From positions 1 through 64,000 of the forward strand of contig CAJTPR010000002.1 of NCBI GenBank assembly GCA_910578275.1: 64,000 bases of DNA. The letters run 5' to 3'. How positions within the stretch are numbered: position 1 is the stretch's first letter; each line of letters starts with the position of its first letter. The translations under genes and the position numbers were made by a program. Below are positions 1-8,342 of this stretch, in pieces. Below the pieces are notes generated by a model. The model was given only the letters and a program-made list of their open reading frames with translations, was not told where the DNA came from and did no database searches. The DNA comes from an uncultured Bacteroidales bacterium (GTDB taxonomy: Bacteria; Bacteroidota; Bacteroidia; Bacteroidales; P3).

Positions 1-71
1 TCCTGCCCGGCGGCGCCCCGGCCGATTCCCTAATCTGGTCCTTTGAGGATTCCCGGATCACCTTGGTTTAG
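1..71 (+). CDS. C-terminal end of an unidentified protein (partial)
   Basis: The reading frame starting at base 3 is open from the window edge to a TAG at 69-71 and encodes about 22 residues (for example ADSLIWSFEDSRITLV at the end). The gene starts outside the window. Too little remains to name a family. Its real status rests only on the open frame reaching the edge; it could also be non-coding. A similar stretch recurs about 175 bases downstream in the following intergenic DNA. Confidence 0.35.
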   Translation, partial: LPGGAPADSLIWSFEDSRITLV

Positions 72-431
72 TATTTATTTTTCTCTGCATCAAAGTTATA
101 CAAATTTCCTTCGGACTCCTTGTCCCGAAATTTCCGTCCCGCCCCCTCATTCAATATTAAATTTCTCGTATCCAATTTCTTACAGGCGATTTTTTGCAAA
201 ATCCCTAATGTCTTTATTTGAGGATTCCCATTATTTGTCCTCATCGTTTCCCCGGATCGCGCCATCGAAGTATTCGAAGAATCAAATCTTGATTGTTCAT
301 AATTTGTTTTATCTACCTGTATTTTGTATCTTTGCGCTCCGTTTTTGTCGCGGAATATATATCCGTGCCGGGTGGTATGAAACGACAAAGGCAAGATTAT
401 CAGTATTGTATAATTGTAATAAGCGATAAAG
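72..431. other. Intergenic region upstream of rpmH
   Basis: About 360 bases with lower GC than the surroundings. I see only the rpmH promoter (303-334) and a short imperfect repeat: CCCTAAT followed by TTTGAGGATTCCC occurs at about 27-54 and again at about 203-229. A + frame is open across most of it, but its composition is unlike a protein and it overlaps the promoter, so I do not call a gene here. Confidence 0.5.
303..334 (+). promoter_or_regulatory. Bacteroidota-type promoter for rpmH
   Basis: TTTG at 303-306, a 20-base spacer, then TATCTTTG at 327-334. This is a full match to the Bacteroidota sigma-ABfr consensus (TTTG, about 19-21 bases, TAnnTTTG). Transcription would start near 341, leaving a leader of about 90 bases before rpmH. 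Confidence 0.75.
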
Positions 432-578
432 ATGAAACGTACTTATCAACCCCACCGCCGCAAGCGTCTCAACAAGCACGGATTTCGTGAAAGAATGTCT
501 ACCGCCAACGGTCGTCGTGTCTTGGCCGCTCGCAGGGCCAAGGGACGCGCTCGTTTGACTGTTTCCGATGAGAGATAG
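432..578 (+). CDS. rpmH: 50S ribosomal protein L34
   Basis: A 48-residue basic protein, part of the large ribosomal subunit. It starts MKRTYQPHRRKRLNKHGFRE and carries the hallmark GRRVLAARRAKGR segment at residues 27-39, followed by LTVSDER. Length is normal for L34. It stands alone between a strong promoter (303-334) and a terminator hairpin (605-646), which suits a highly expressed monocistronic ribosomal gene. The identification rests on direct recognition of the conserved sequence. Confidence 0.97.
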   Translation: MKRTYQPHRRKRLNKHGFRERMSTANGRRVLAARRAKGRARLTVSDER

Positions 579-604
579 TAAAACGGCTTCATGGCTGTTT
601 TTAT

Positions 605-648
605 AAAAATTCTGTTCATTCCGATCAAGGGAAGGGCAGAATTTTTTT
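605..648 (+). terminator. Rho-independent-like terminator after rpmH
   Basis: AAAAATTCTG (605-614) pairs with CAGAATTTTT (637-646) around a 22-base loop, and the run of T continues to 648. It lies 26 bases after the rpmH stop and before the DUF4834 gene. Confidence 0.65.
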
Positions 649-677
649 ATTAGAAACGTATTCACCGAAACGAAAAA

Positions 678-938
678 ATGGCGTTCTTCCTTCTGCTGAT
701 CCTGGGACTGCTGATGTTGGCAGGCTTCGTCTTGAGGGTATTGCTGGCCGGAATATTCTTTCCGTGGACAAGGCCTTTCAGGCAAAGACGCGAACAAAGG
801 CAGACGCGCCCGGAGGGTTCGGTAAACATCGACTACGTACCTCCGCGCCAAGACCTGAAAGACAGCCGGCCGGGAAACAACGTCCCCGATTCCGAATACG
901 TGGACTATGAAGAAGTGAAAGATTCGAAAAAGCCTTAA
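678..938 (+). CDS. DUF4834 family small membrane protein
   Basis: An 86-residue protein with one hydrophobic segment (residues 2-29), a basic stretch after it, and an acidic end containing the EYVDYEEVKD motif that I associate with Bacteroidota DUF4834 proteins. Function is unknown. It is probably anchored in the inner membrane by its N-terminus. It lies 15 bases upstream of the first YitT gene and is likely in the same operon. No clear promoter is visible between the rpmH terminator and its start. Confidence 0.75.
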   Translation: MAFFLLLILGLLMLAGFVLRVLLAGIFFPWTRPFRQRREQRQTRPEGSVNIDYVPPRQDLKDSRPGNNVPDSEYVDYEEVKDSKKP

Positions 939-953
939 ACAATCCTAATTCCG

Positions 954-1895
954 ATGAAAGTTTTCAGCAGCATCGCCGATTATTTCAAAAAGAATATCCC
1001 TACCGACCCCAAGTTGCTCCGCCGCGAAGCCAAGAGCTACGTCATGATTACCTTGAGCCTTTGCCTTTACGCGCTAGGGCTAGTGGCGTTCATCATCAAC
1101 TCCGAAATCGTGAGCGGCGGGGTCAACGGTATCTCCACGCTTATCTTCTACGCCACGGGCAAGACCATACCGGTGGCCATTTCGGCATTCGTCATCAATG
1201 CGGTATTACTGCTGATCGGCATCAAGATTCTCGGCAAAGGATTCGGGTTCAAGACAATATGGGCCATCGTGGGGCTTTCGCTGTTCGTGGCCTTTTGGAC
1301 GGGAATCATCAAACAGCCTATCCTTATCGACGACAAGTTCCTTTCCGCCGTGCTGGGGGGCGCCCTGATCGGTCTTTCCATCGGAACGGCGTTCAACTAC
1401 GGAGGAAGCACCGGCGGCACCGACATCGTGGCCTTGATCGTTTCCAAATACCACAATGTGGGTCCGGGACGTGTCATCCTGCTCTGCGACATCTTCATCA
1501 TCTCTTCCTCGTTCATCGTTTTCCATTACTTCAACGGACATTCGGTAGTGGATTCGGTCCGTGTGGTACTGTACGGTTTCGTCACGATGGGCGTCACCTC
1601 CTACACCATCGACCTTCTGGTGCTCGGCAGCCGCTCGAGCGTGCAGTTGCTTATCAATTCATCCAGGCACGAAGCCATCGCCGACATGATCGCCAACGAA
1701 AAGCACCGGGGCGTCACGCTGTTGGATGCCAAAGGCTATTACAGCAAGCGGGAAACGAGCGTGTTGCTGGTGGTGGTGCGCAAATACGAACTTCAGCCGC
1801 TCACCAAACGGATAAAAGACATCGACCCCGACGCTTTCATGAGCGTGACCAACGCCCTGGGTGTTTTCGGGAAAGGCTTTGAAAACATCAAATAA
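954..1895 (+). CDS. YitT family membrane protein (first copy)
   Basis: A 313-residue inner-membrane protein. Six or so hydrophobic segments fill residues 28-224, with the glycine-rich GGSTGGTDIVA motif at about 150-160 that is typical of the YitT (DUF161) membrane domain. The soluble C-terminal part (about 245-308, ending ALGVFGKGFE) matches the DUF2179 domain found after it in this family. The transported substrate, if any, is not established. A second YitT gene follows 20 bases downstream and probably shares the transcript. Confidence 0.88.
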   Translation: MKVFSSIADYFKKNIPTDPKLLRREAKSYVMITLSLCLYALGLVAFIINSEIVSGGVNGISTLIFYATGKTIPVAISAFVINAVLLLIGIKILGKGFGFKTIWAIVGLSLFVAFWTGIIKQPILIDDKFLSAVLGGALIGLSIGTAFNYGGSTGGTDIVALIVSKYHNVGPGRVILLCDIFIISSSFIVFHYFNGHSVVDSVRVVLYGFVTMGVTSYTIDLLVLGSRSSVQLLINSSRHEAIADMIANEKHRGVTLLDAKGYYSKRETSVLLVVVRKYELQPLTKRIKDIDPDAFMSVTNALGVFGKGFENIK

Positions 1896-1915
1896 AGGCA
1901 CTTAAAAGGCGCGAC

Positions 1916-2983
1916 GTGAAAACCGAGAAGAACCCGGAAGCGGTTCCGGAAAAGACCGGAACAAACAAGCCTTTGTCCGGAGAACAACGGAAAAAGTTCA
2001 TCAAATCCTATTCGGGACCTTATTTTTCGGACTTGAAGAAGATGCGTCCCGTGAGGCCTTTCGTGCTGCTGGCGGATCTAAGCAAAAAGCGGCTCGTCCG
2101 CGATTACACGCTCATCATTCTCGGTTCGGCCATCGTGGCGGCCTGTTATTCGTTTTTCTTCGCGCCCTACAACATCGTTCCCGGCGGCGTCTACGGCATC
2201 ACCATCGTGCTCAACGCCATTTCGAAAGACTGGTTCGAGGCCTTTCCCAACGGCTTGCCCATGGGCGCGATGGCATTGTGCTTCAACATTCCGCTCTGGC
2301 TTTCGGCCTATCGTTTCCTCGGGCATCACTACGGATTGAAGACCGTCGTCACTTTCCTGGCCACCGCCGCGTTCACCGACCTTTACACCGCCTTGCGCGG
2401 AAACCGCGTCATGATGGGCGACGACACGTTGCTGGCCGCCATTTACGGAGGCGCCATCTTCGGCTTGGGCGTAAGCATCATCTTCAAGGCCAAGGGAACC
2501 AGCGCGGGTACCGACGTGTTGGCGAAGATCATTTCCCGTTACGCGCACAACAGCGTGGGAATCAATATTACCCTTATCGACTCGGCCGTGGTGCTCCTGG
2601 GCCTTGTCGCGTTGGGCTCGTGGGAAGTGCCGCTGTATTCGTGGATAGCCGTTTTCGTTTACGGGAAAGTGGTAGACTTGGTGATGGAAGGCGTCCGGAC
2701 GGAAAAGGCCGTCCTGATCACCACCGACAAGCCGGCCGAATTGCGCGACGCCATCTTGTTCACGATGAACCGCGGAGGAACGTTCCTGGAAGGAAAAGGC
2801 TTGTATTCGGGCGACCAAAAACATATCATCTACACCGTCCTGCCCAAGACCCAGGTGGGAACCCTGCGCGAAGTGGTGAACCAGGTGGACCCCAACGCTT
2901 TCTTGACCATCCTGCCCGCCTACGAGATATTGGGCAAAGGTTTCAAGGACTTACAGAAGACAGTTGCGGAAGAAAAAGATTAA
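1916..2983 (+). CDS. YitT family membrane protein (second copy)
   Basis: A 355-residue paralog of the preceding protein, with the same layout: multispanning YitT domain containing GTSAGTDVLAKI, then a DUF2179-type domain ending EILGKGFKDL. It differs in a charged N-terminal extension of about 60 residues. The chosen start is GTG at 1916, 20 bases after the previous stop. An ATG at 2041 would remove most of the extension and is the alternative start. The end of the gene overlaps the promoter proposed for pckA. Function is inferred only from the family. Confidence 0.85.
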   Translation: MKTEKNPEAVPEKTGTNKPLSGEQRKKFIKSYSGPYFSDLKKMRPVRPFVLLADLSKKRLVRDYTLIILGSAIVAACYSFFFAPYNIVPGGVYGITIVLNAISKDWFEAFPNGLPMGAMALCFNIPLWLSAYRFLGHHYGLKTVVTFLATAAFTDLYTALRGNRVMMGDDTLLAAIYGGAIFGLGVSIIFKAKGTSAGTDVLAKIISRYAHNSVGINITLIDSAVVLLGLVALGSWEVPLYSWIAVFVYGKVVDLVMEGVRTEKAVLITTDKPAELRDAILFTMNRGGTFLEGKGLYSGDQKHIIYTVLPKTQVGTLREVVNQVDPNAFLTILPAYEILGKGFKDLQKTVAEEKD

Positions 2984-2994
2984 TCGTATCTTTA
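2964..2994 (+). promoter_or_regulatory. Probable pckA promoter
   Basis: TTG at 2964-2966, a 20-base spacer, and TATCTTTA at 2987-2994, one mismatch from TAnnTTTG. It sits over the last codons of the second YitT gene, and the predicted transcription start lies about 35 bases before the pckA ATG. Confidence 0.5.
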
Positions 2995-3034
2995 CCCGTA
3001 ACGTCCGATTACGACAACTGAAAACTTCAATGAT

Positions 3035-4666
3035 ATGGAAAAGCAACAATTGTTAAAAGACTTGGAAAGCTACGGCATCGCCGGCACCAAGGAAATTTAC
3101 TACAACCTGCCTTACGAGGAGCTTTTCAAACATGAATCCGCTCCCGGGCTGGAAGGATTCGACCGCTGCTACCTTACCGAGACCGGAGCCATGACGGTGG
3201 ATACGGGCATCTTCACCGGTCGTTCGCCCAAAGACAAATACATCGTGCGCAATCCGGCTTCCGAAAACAACGTATGGTGGGCGCAGGAAGGCCGCAAAGG
3301 TTCCGACAACAAGCCTATTTCCCCCGAATTGTGGAAGAAACTCTTCGACAATTCGAGCAAGCAGCTCTCGAACAAGAACCTTTATGTCCAGGACGGCTAC
3401 GTGGGCGCCAATCCCAACAGCCGCCTTTGCATACGTATCGTCACGGAAGTGGCCTGGCAGGCTCATTTCGCCAAGAACATGTTCATCCGTCCCACCGAAG
3501 AGGAACTGAAGGACTTCAAGCCCGACTTCGTGATGCTCAACGCCTGCAAGACCACCTATGCCGATTACAAGGCCGAAGGCATGAACAGCGAAGTCTATGT
3601 GGCCTTCAACCTGGATGAAAGAAGGGCCGTGGTAGGCGGAACCTGGTACGGCGGTGAAATGAAGAAAGGTTTCTTCTCGGTAATGAACTACTTCCTGCCG
3701 CTCAAGGGCATGGCTGCCATGCATTGTTCGGCCAACATGGGCAAAGACGGCGACACGGCCATTTTCTTCGGCTTGTCGGGAACGGGAAAGACCACGCTTT
3801 CAACCGACCCGAACCGCGCCCTTATCGGCGACGACGAGCACGGCTGGGACGAGGAAGGCGTATTCAACTTCGAAGGAGGCTGCTACGCCAAGTGCATCCA
3901 CCTTTCGGCACAGAACGAACCCGACATATTCGGCGCCATCAAGCGCGACGCGTTGTTGGAAAACGTGGTCTTCGACCCCAAGACGGGCAAAATCGACTAC
4001 GACGACGCCTCCAAGACCGAAAACACACGTGTTTCGTATCCTATCTATCATATCCACAACATCGTAAAGCCCGTTTCCAAGGGCGGCCATCCTTCCAAGG
4101 TGATTTTCCTCACCGCCGACGCCTTCGGCGTGCTGCCTCCTGTTTCGCGCCTTGATCCCAACCAGACGCAATACCAGTTCCTCAGCGGTTATACCGCCAA
4201 GGTGGCGGGCACCGAACGCGGCATCAAGGAACCTACGCCCACGTTCTCCTCTTGCTTCGGGGCGGCGTTCCTGCTGCTCCATCCCACCGTCTACGCGCGG
4301 GAACTGGTGAAGAAGATGAAAGAGCACGGTTCCACGGCCTATCTGGTGAACACCGGTTGGATCGGCGGCGCCTATGGAACCGGAAAGCGTATCGACATAC
4401 CTTCCACCCGCGCCATCATCAACGCCATCCTGGACGGTTCGCTCGACAAGGCCGAAACCGAAACCATTCCGGTATTCAACCTCAAGGTTCCCAAGACGGT
4501 CAACGGCGTGGATTCCAAGATCCTCAATCCGCGCAACCTTTGGGCCGACCCCGCCGGTTGGGACAAGGCCGCCCGCGAGTTGGGTGCCAAATTCATCAAG
4601 AATTTCGAAAACTTCACCGATACCGAAGAAGGCAAGCGCTTGGTAGCCGCCGGCCCTCAGCTGTAG
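3035..4666 (+). CDS. pckA: Phosphoenolpyruvate carboxykinase (ATP)
   Basis: A 543-residue cytoplasmic enzyme that interconverts oxaloacetate and phosphoenolpyruvate using ATP/ADP. Visible marks of the ATP-dependent family are TGRSPKDKY (61-69) for substrate binding, the P-loop GLSGTGKTT (246-254), and IGDDEHGWD just after it for metal binding. Length is normal. In Bacteroidota this enzyme often runs toward oxaloacetate, fixing CO2 on the way to succinate, though direction cannot be read from sequence. It appears to have its own promoter inside the preceding gene. Confidence 0.97.
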   Translation: MEKQQLLKDLESYGIAGTKEIYYNLPYEELFKHESAPGLEGFDRCYLTETGAMTVDTGIFTGRSPKDKYIVRNPASENNVWWAQEGRKGSDNKPISPELWKKLFDNSSKQLSNKNLYVQDGYVGANPNSRLCIRIVTEVAWQAHFAKNMFIRPTEEELKDFKPDFVMLNACKTTYADYKAEGMNSEVYVAFNLDERRAVVGGTWYGGEMKKGFFSVMNYFLPLKGMAAMHCSANMGKDGDTAIFFGLSGTGKTTLSTDPNRALIGDDEHGWDEEGVFNFEGGCYAKCIHLSAQNEPDIFGAIKRDALLENVVFDPKTGKIDYDDASKTENTRVSYPIYHIHNIVKPVSKGGHPSKVIFLTADAFGVLPPVSRLDPNQTQYQFLSGYTAKVAGTERGIKEPTPTFSSCFGAAFLLLHPTVYARELVKKMKEHGSTAYLVNTGWIGGAYGTGKRIDIPSTRAIINAILDGSLDKAETETIPVFNLKVPKTVNGVDSKILNPRNLWADPAGWDKAARELGAKFIKNFENFTDTEEGKRLVAAGPQL

Positions 4667-4680
4667 GTTTCTTGTTTTGA

Positions 4681-7600
4681 ATGGAAAACGGCAAGAAAAG
4701 CTCGAACGTGAACCTGAAAGGGCGGTCAAGGGCTTTTTTTGCCGTTTTTTTATTGTTTTTCCCGTTTTTCTCGTTCGCCCAGTTCTATACGGGCAGTGAA
4801 CAGAGTTTCGGCAGGAAGCGCGTCCAATACGAAAAATTCGTCTGGATGTACTACCGCTTCGACGGTTTCGACGTCTATTTCACGAATCAGGGAAAGAACT
4901 TGGCCCTTTATACCGCCAATTACGTGCAGAACCATTTGCACGAAATGGAGGAACGTGCCGGAATGCAACTTTCGGCAGGACTTCGCTTTGTCGTCTTCAA
5001 CCGGCTTACCGACTTGAAGCAAAGCAACATCGGCTATCTGGACGAAGTCAGCGAATCGAATGCCAACCGGGGCGGCATCACACGGTTTCTCGACAACAAG
5101 GTGTTCCTTTACTTCGAAGGCGACTATCTGGACTTTGAACGGCAGATACGCCGTGGAATGGCCGAATTGCTGGTTGCCCAAGCCATCACGGGCTCGAAGG
5201 TGGGAATGCAATACCGCAATTCCTACCTGATGGACCTGCCCCGCTGGTTCAGCGGCGGGCTGGCTTCCTACTTGGGACGCGGCTGGGACGAGGAATTGGA
5301 CGAACGCATGGCCGCTTCCATACGGCAAAAGGACTACAAGTATTTCTGGGACCTGGAAGGGGAAGAAGCCGAATTTGCCGGACATTCCTTCTGGTATTTC
5401 ATCGAACAGACCTACGGTGCCGACGCCGTAGCGCGCTGCATTCGCGTGGTGGCACGCGAAAAAAGGCTCAACAAGACTTTCAGCGTGGCATTCAACGCTT
5501 CTTTCAAGGAGGTAATGGACCAATGGCGTTATTTTTACATGAACCTGTACGCGGGCACGCGACACGACAGCACGAAAAACGAGACCGTCCTGCCGCGCAC
5601 CGGCCGTGCTGGCCATGTCTATCAGGATTTCGTGTTGAACGGGCAAGGCAAGGAATCAGCTTTCGTTTCCAACAACCTGGGACGAGCCAAGGTTTACCTG
5701 CAGACCACCCGTCCCATGCGCCGCTACTGCATTTACCGTACCGGAGCGGCCATCAACGACAATCCCGACTATTCCTTCCCGCTGCTTTGCTTTCATCCCG
5801 AGGGCGACCGGCTGGGCATCATGACCGAGGAAAAGGGACGCACGACGCTCATCGTCTATGACATCGAACGCGACAAGAAAGGGAATTTCAAGCCCAAGCC
5901 TGTCAAACGCGGCACCATGCGCTATTACCTGGACATGTTCGACAAGGTGAACAGTTTTTCCTTTTCACCCGACGGCAGGAGCATCGCCTTGGGGGCGACC
6001 AACAACGGATACCCGGACATTTACCTTTTCCGATTGGGAGCAGGCACGCGAAAACGCATCACGTTCGACCTTTATGACGATTACGACCCCGTTTTCGTGC
6101 CAGGCACCGACCTGCTGGTCTTTACCTCCAACCGCCCCGACGACAGCATCAAGAAAGACGAAAAGTTCGAAATCGCCCCCTCCTTCAAGCCGGGACGCAA
6201 TTTGTTCGCCTACGACCTCAAAGAGGGTTCGGAACGCCTGTTCGCCATGACGGACGAAGACGCGCGCACGCTCCTGAGGCTTCCCCGGGTCCTTGACCGA
6301 CAGCGCATAGCCTTCACGAGCAACAAGTACGGCCAGACCAACATAGCCTTGGGACAACTGGGAAAGACCATCGCCCACATCGATACCGCCATCCATTACC
6401 GGAACACGTTCAAGAGCGGTATCGTCACTGATTTCGATCCAGGACTGGAATACTTCGACCTGTCGGACGAACAGGGCCGATACGCCCGCTTGCGGCGAAA
6501 ACCCGAAAAGAAAGGGCTTTATCGTCTTTCTGAAGGAAGGACGGAAGATTTGGCAAACGGCGGCCCGAAGGAAATCAAGCCTTCCAAGTTCAAGGCGGAC
6601 TTATGGAACAAGGAGCGCAAACGGAAGGAACGCATCGCCTACCTCGACAGCCTGGCACGGGCGGCCGAAGCGGACAAGGACAGCGAAGCGGCACGCTTGT
6701 TGAGGGAACGGCGGGAGAAACGGACGTTTTCCTTGCGGAACGCCACCGTACAAGACAATCCTGTCCTTACCTCCTACGACCTTTGGCTGCTGAAACGGGC
6801 CGGCATGCTGACAACGGATCCCGAAACGGAGAACCAAGCGGACAGCATGCGCTTGCTCACCTTCTCCCCGATCGATTCCGCCTTGCTGGCGGAGAATCCC
6901 GCCCTTGCCCAGGCGCAGGCCGCCTATCAAAGGGCCGTGGGTATTTCCGACACGACGGGCTGGATTGCGCTTTCGGACTCGGCGGCGATGGCCTTGCTGA
7001 TAGCCTCCATGGAAGAAGACACCTCGTCCGCCTATCCCAGGATTCCGCCCAAGCAACACATGTACGAAGTGGAATATTCGGTCAACTCGTCCACCGCCCA
7101 GTTGGGATTCAGTTATCTGAACGCTTGCTACCAGGCGTTCACCGGAAGCCGCACCCCCTTGTACCTCAACCCTACCGCGAGCGGTTTCACGCAGATTTCC
7201 ATTTCCGACCTGATGGAGAACCACCGCCTCATCGGCGGTTTCGCGTTTTCGCTCGATTTCTCGAGCACCGAATACCTTTTCAGCTACGAATACCTGGAAC
7301 GCCGGCTGGGACACCAGTTGGTGCTGCACATGGCCAAACTGAACGACAACACCTACTATCCCTACAAGCAGAACACCTACGATGCCTACTACATCATGAA
7401 ATACCCCCTGTCGCCCGTTTCCTCGCTGCGCGGCACCGTCTTCGGCCGTTACGACCGTACCGTGGTACAGGCCATCGACTACCAGAGCCTCGTGGCAAAG
7501 ACTTCGCGCGAGATGCGCGTGGGACTGAAAGCCGAATGGGTGTACGACCACAGCCGCTTCATCACCGAGAACATCTATTTCGGAACACGTGGCAAGATAT

Positions 7601-8247
7601 GGCTGGAATATTACCAGGGCGTATTGAACAACAAGCAGAACCTGTTCGTGTTCGGCCTTGATTTCAGGGATTACCGGAAACTGTTCAAGACCTTGATCTG
7701 GGCCAACCGCATCGCGTTCTCCACTTCGTTCGGCCAACAGAAGCTAGTATATTACATGGGCGGGGTAGACAGCTGGGTAGGCGCGAAATTCAACCGCGAC
7801 GTGGAAACCGATCCCAAGCAGAACTATGCCTACCAGACCTTGGCCACCAACATGCGGGGATTCCGGCAAAACATACGCAACGGAAACACGTTCGCGGTCA
7901 TCAACAGCGAAATACGCTTTCCTTTCGTACAGGTGCTTTCTCCTCGTCCGGTGCAATCGTCATTCCTCAGACACCTGCAACTGGTCGTGTTCGGCGACAT
8001 CGGCAGCGCCTGGAGCGGCTGGAACCCTTGGTCGAAAGACAACCTGTTCTACAAGAAGACCATCGAGGACGGCAAGCTTACCGTGGTGCTCGACAAGGAC
8101 GCCAACCCTGTCGTGGGCGGCTTCGGATTCGGACTGCGCATGCAGGTGCTGGGTTACTTCCTGCGCGGCGACCTGGCCTGGGGCGTGGAAAACGGCATCG
8201 TGCACAAGAAACCGATGTTCTATTTCTCGCTCAGCACGGATTTCTGA
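4681..8247 (+). CDS. Giant TolB-like protein: inactive peptidase-MA-like region, beta-propeller, outer-membrane barrel
   Basis: An 1188-residue exported protein. Residues about 19-37 form a signal peptide ending FSFAQ. Residues about 40-285 resemble the peptidase MA region (LPRWFSGGLASYLGRG), but the zinc-binding HExxH is absent and the usual Glu of the WFSEG motif is Gly. A WD40/TolB-type propeller follows (SFSPDGRSIALGATNNGYPD and similar repeats), then a charged linker. The last roughly 350 residues alternate like an outer-membrane barrel and end in F (FYFSLSTDF), as in BamA-like proteins. It likely sits in the outer membrane; role unknown. It starts 14 bases after pckA and ends at a strong terminator. 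Confidence 0.8.
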   Translation: MENGKKSSNVNLKGRSRAFFAVFLLFFPFFSFAQFYTGSEQSFGRKRVQYEKFVWMYYRFDGFDVYFTNQGKNLALYTANYVQNHLHEMEERAGMQLSAGLRFVVFNRLTDLKQSNIGYLDEVSESNANRGGITRFLDNKVFLYFEGDYLDFERQIRRGMAELLVAQAITGSKVGMQYRNSYLMDLPRWFSGGLASYLGRGWDEELDERMAASIRQKDYKYFWDLEGEEAEFAGHSFWYFIEQTYGADAVARCIRVVAREKRLNKTFSVAFNASFKEVMDQWRYFYMNLYAGTRHDSTKNETVLPRTGRAGHVYQDFVLNGQGKESAFVSNNLGRAKVYLQTTRPMRRYCIYRTGAAINDNPDYSFPLLCFHPEGDRLGIMTEEKGRTTLIVYDIERDKKGNFKPKPVKRGTMRYYLDMFDKVNSFSFSPDGRSIALGATNNGYPDIYLFRLGAGTRKRITFDLYDDYDPVFVPGTDLLVFTSNRPDDSIKKDEKFEIAPSFKPGRNLFAYDLKEGSERLFAMTDEDARTLLRLPRVLDRQRIAFTSNKYGQTNIALGQLGKTIAHIDTAIHYRNTFKSGIVTDFDPGLEYFDLSDEQGRYARLRRKPEKKGLYRLSEGRTEDLANGGPKEIKPSKFKADLWNKERKRKERIAYLDSLARAAEADKDSEAARLLRERREKRTFSLRNATVQDNPVLTSYDLWLLKRAGMLTTDPETENQADSMRLLTFSPIDSALLAENPALAQAQAAYQRAVGISDTTGWIALSDSAAMALLIASMEEDTSSAYPRIPPKQHMYEVEYSVNSSTAQLGFSYLNACYQAFTGSRTPLYLNPTASGFTQISISDLMENHRLIGGFAFSLDFSSTEYLFSYEYLERRLGHQLVLHMAKLNDNTYYPYKQNTYDAYYIMKYPLSPVSSLRGTVFGRYDRTVVQAIDYQSLVAKTSREMRVGLKAEWVYDHSRFITENIYFGTRGKIWLEYYQGVLNNKQNLFVFGLDFRDYRKLFKTLIWANRIAFSTSFGQQKLVYYMGGVDSWVGAKFNRDVETDPKQNYAYQTLATNMRGFRQNIRNGNTFAVINSEIRFPFVQVLSPRPVQSSFLRHLQLVVFGDIGSAWSGWNPWSKDNLFYKKTIEDGKLTVVLDKDANPVVGGFGFGLRMQVLGYFLRGDLAWGVENGIVHKKPMFYFSLSTDF

Positions 8248-8268
8248 AACGGCGCGCCAAACGGACGC

Positions 8269-8308
8269 AAAAAAAGGGGAGGCAGTTTTCCACTGCCTCC
8301 CCTTTTTT
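8269..8308. terminator. Bidirectional terminator between convergent genes
   Basis: A near-perfect stem (8269-8286 with 8292-8308) around a five-base loop, with A-run on the left and T-run on the right. It can terminate the TolB-like gene on + and the endonuclease-type gene on -. Confidence 0.85.
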
Positions 8309-8342
8309 TGTCCGCAAAGCGGCGGAAAACGGCCTTTTACGG

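Noticed and set aside
43..429. A 128-codon + frame before rpmH
   Set aside because: It overlaps the rpmH promoter, has no recognisable family, lies in low-GC DNA and has unprotein-like composition (many Ser, Phe, Tyr, Arg without pattern).
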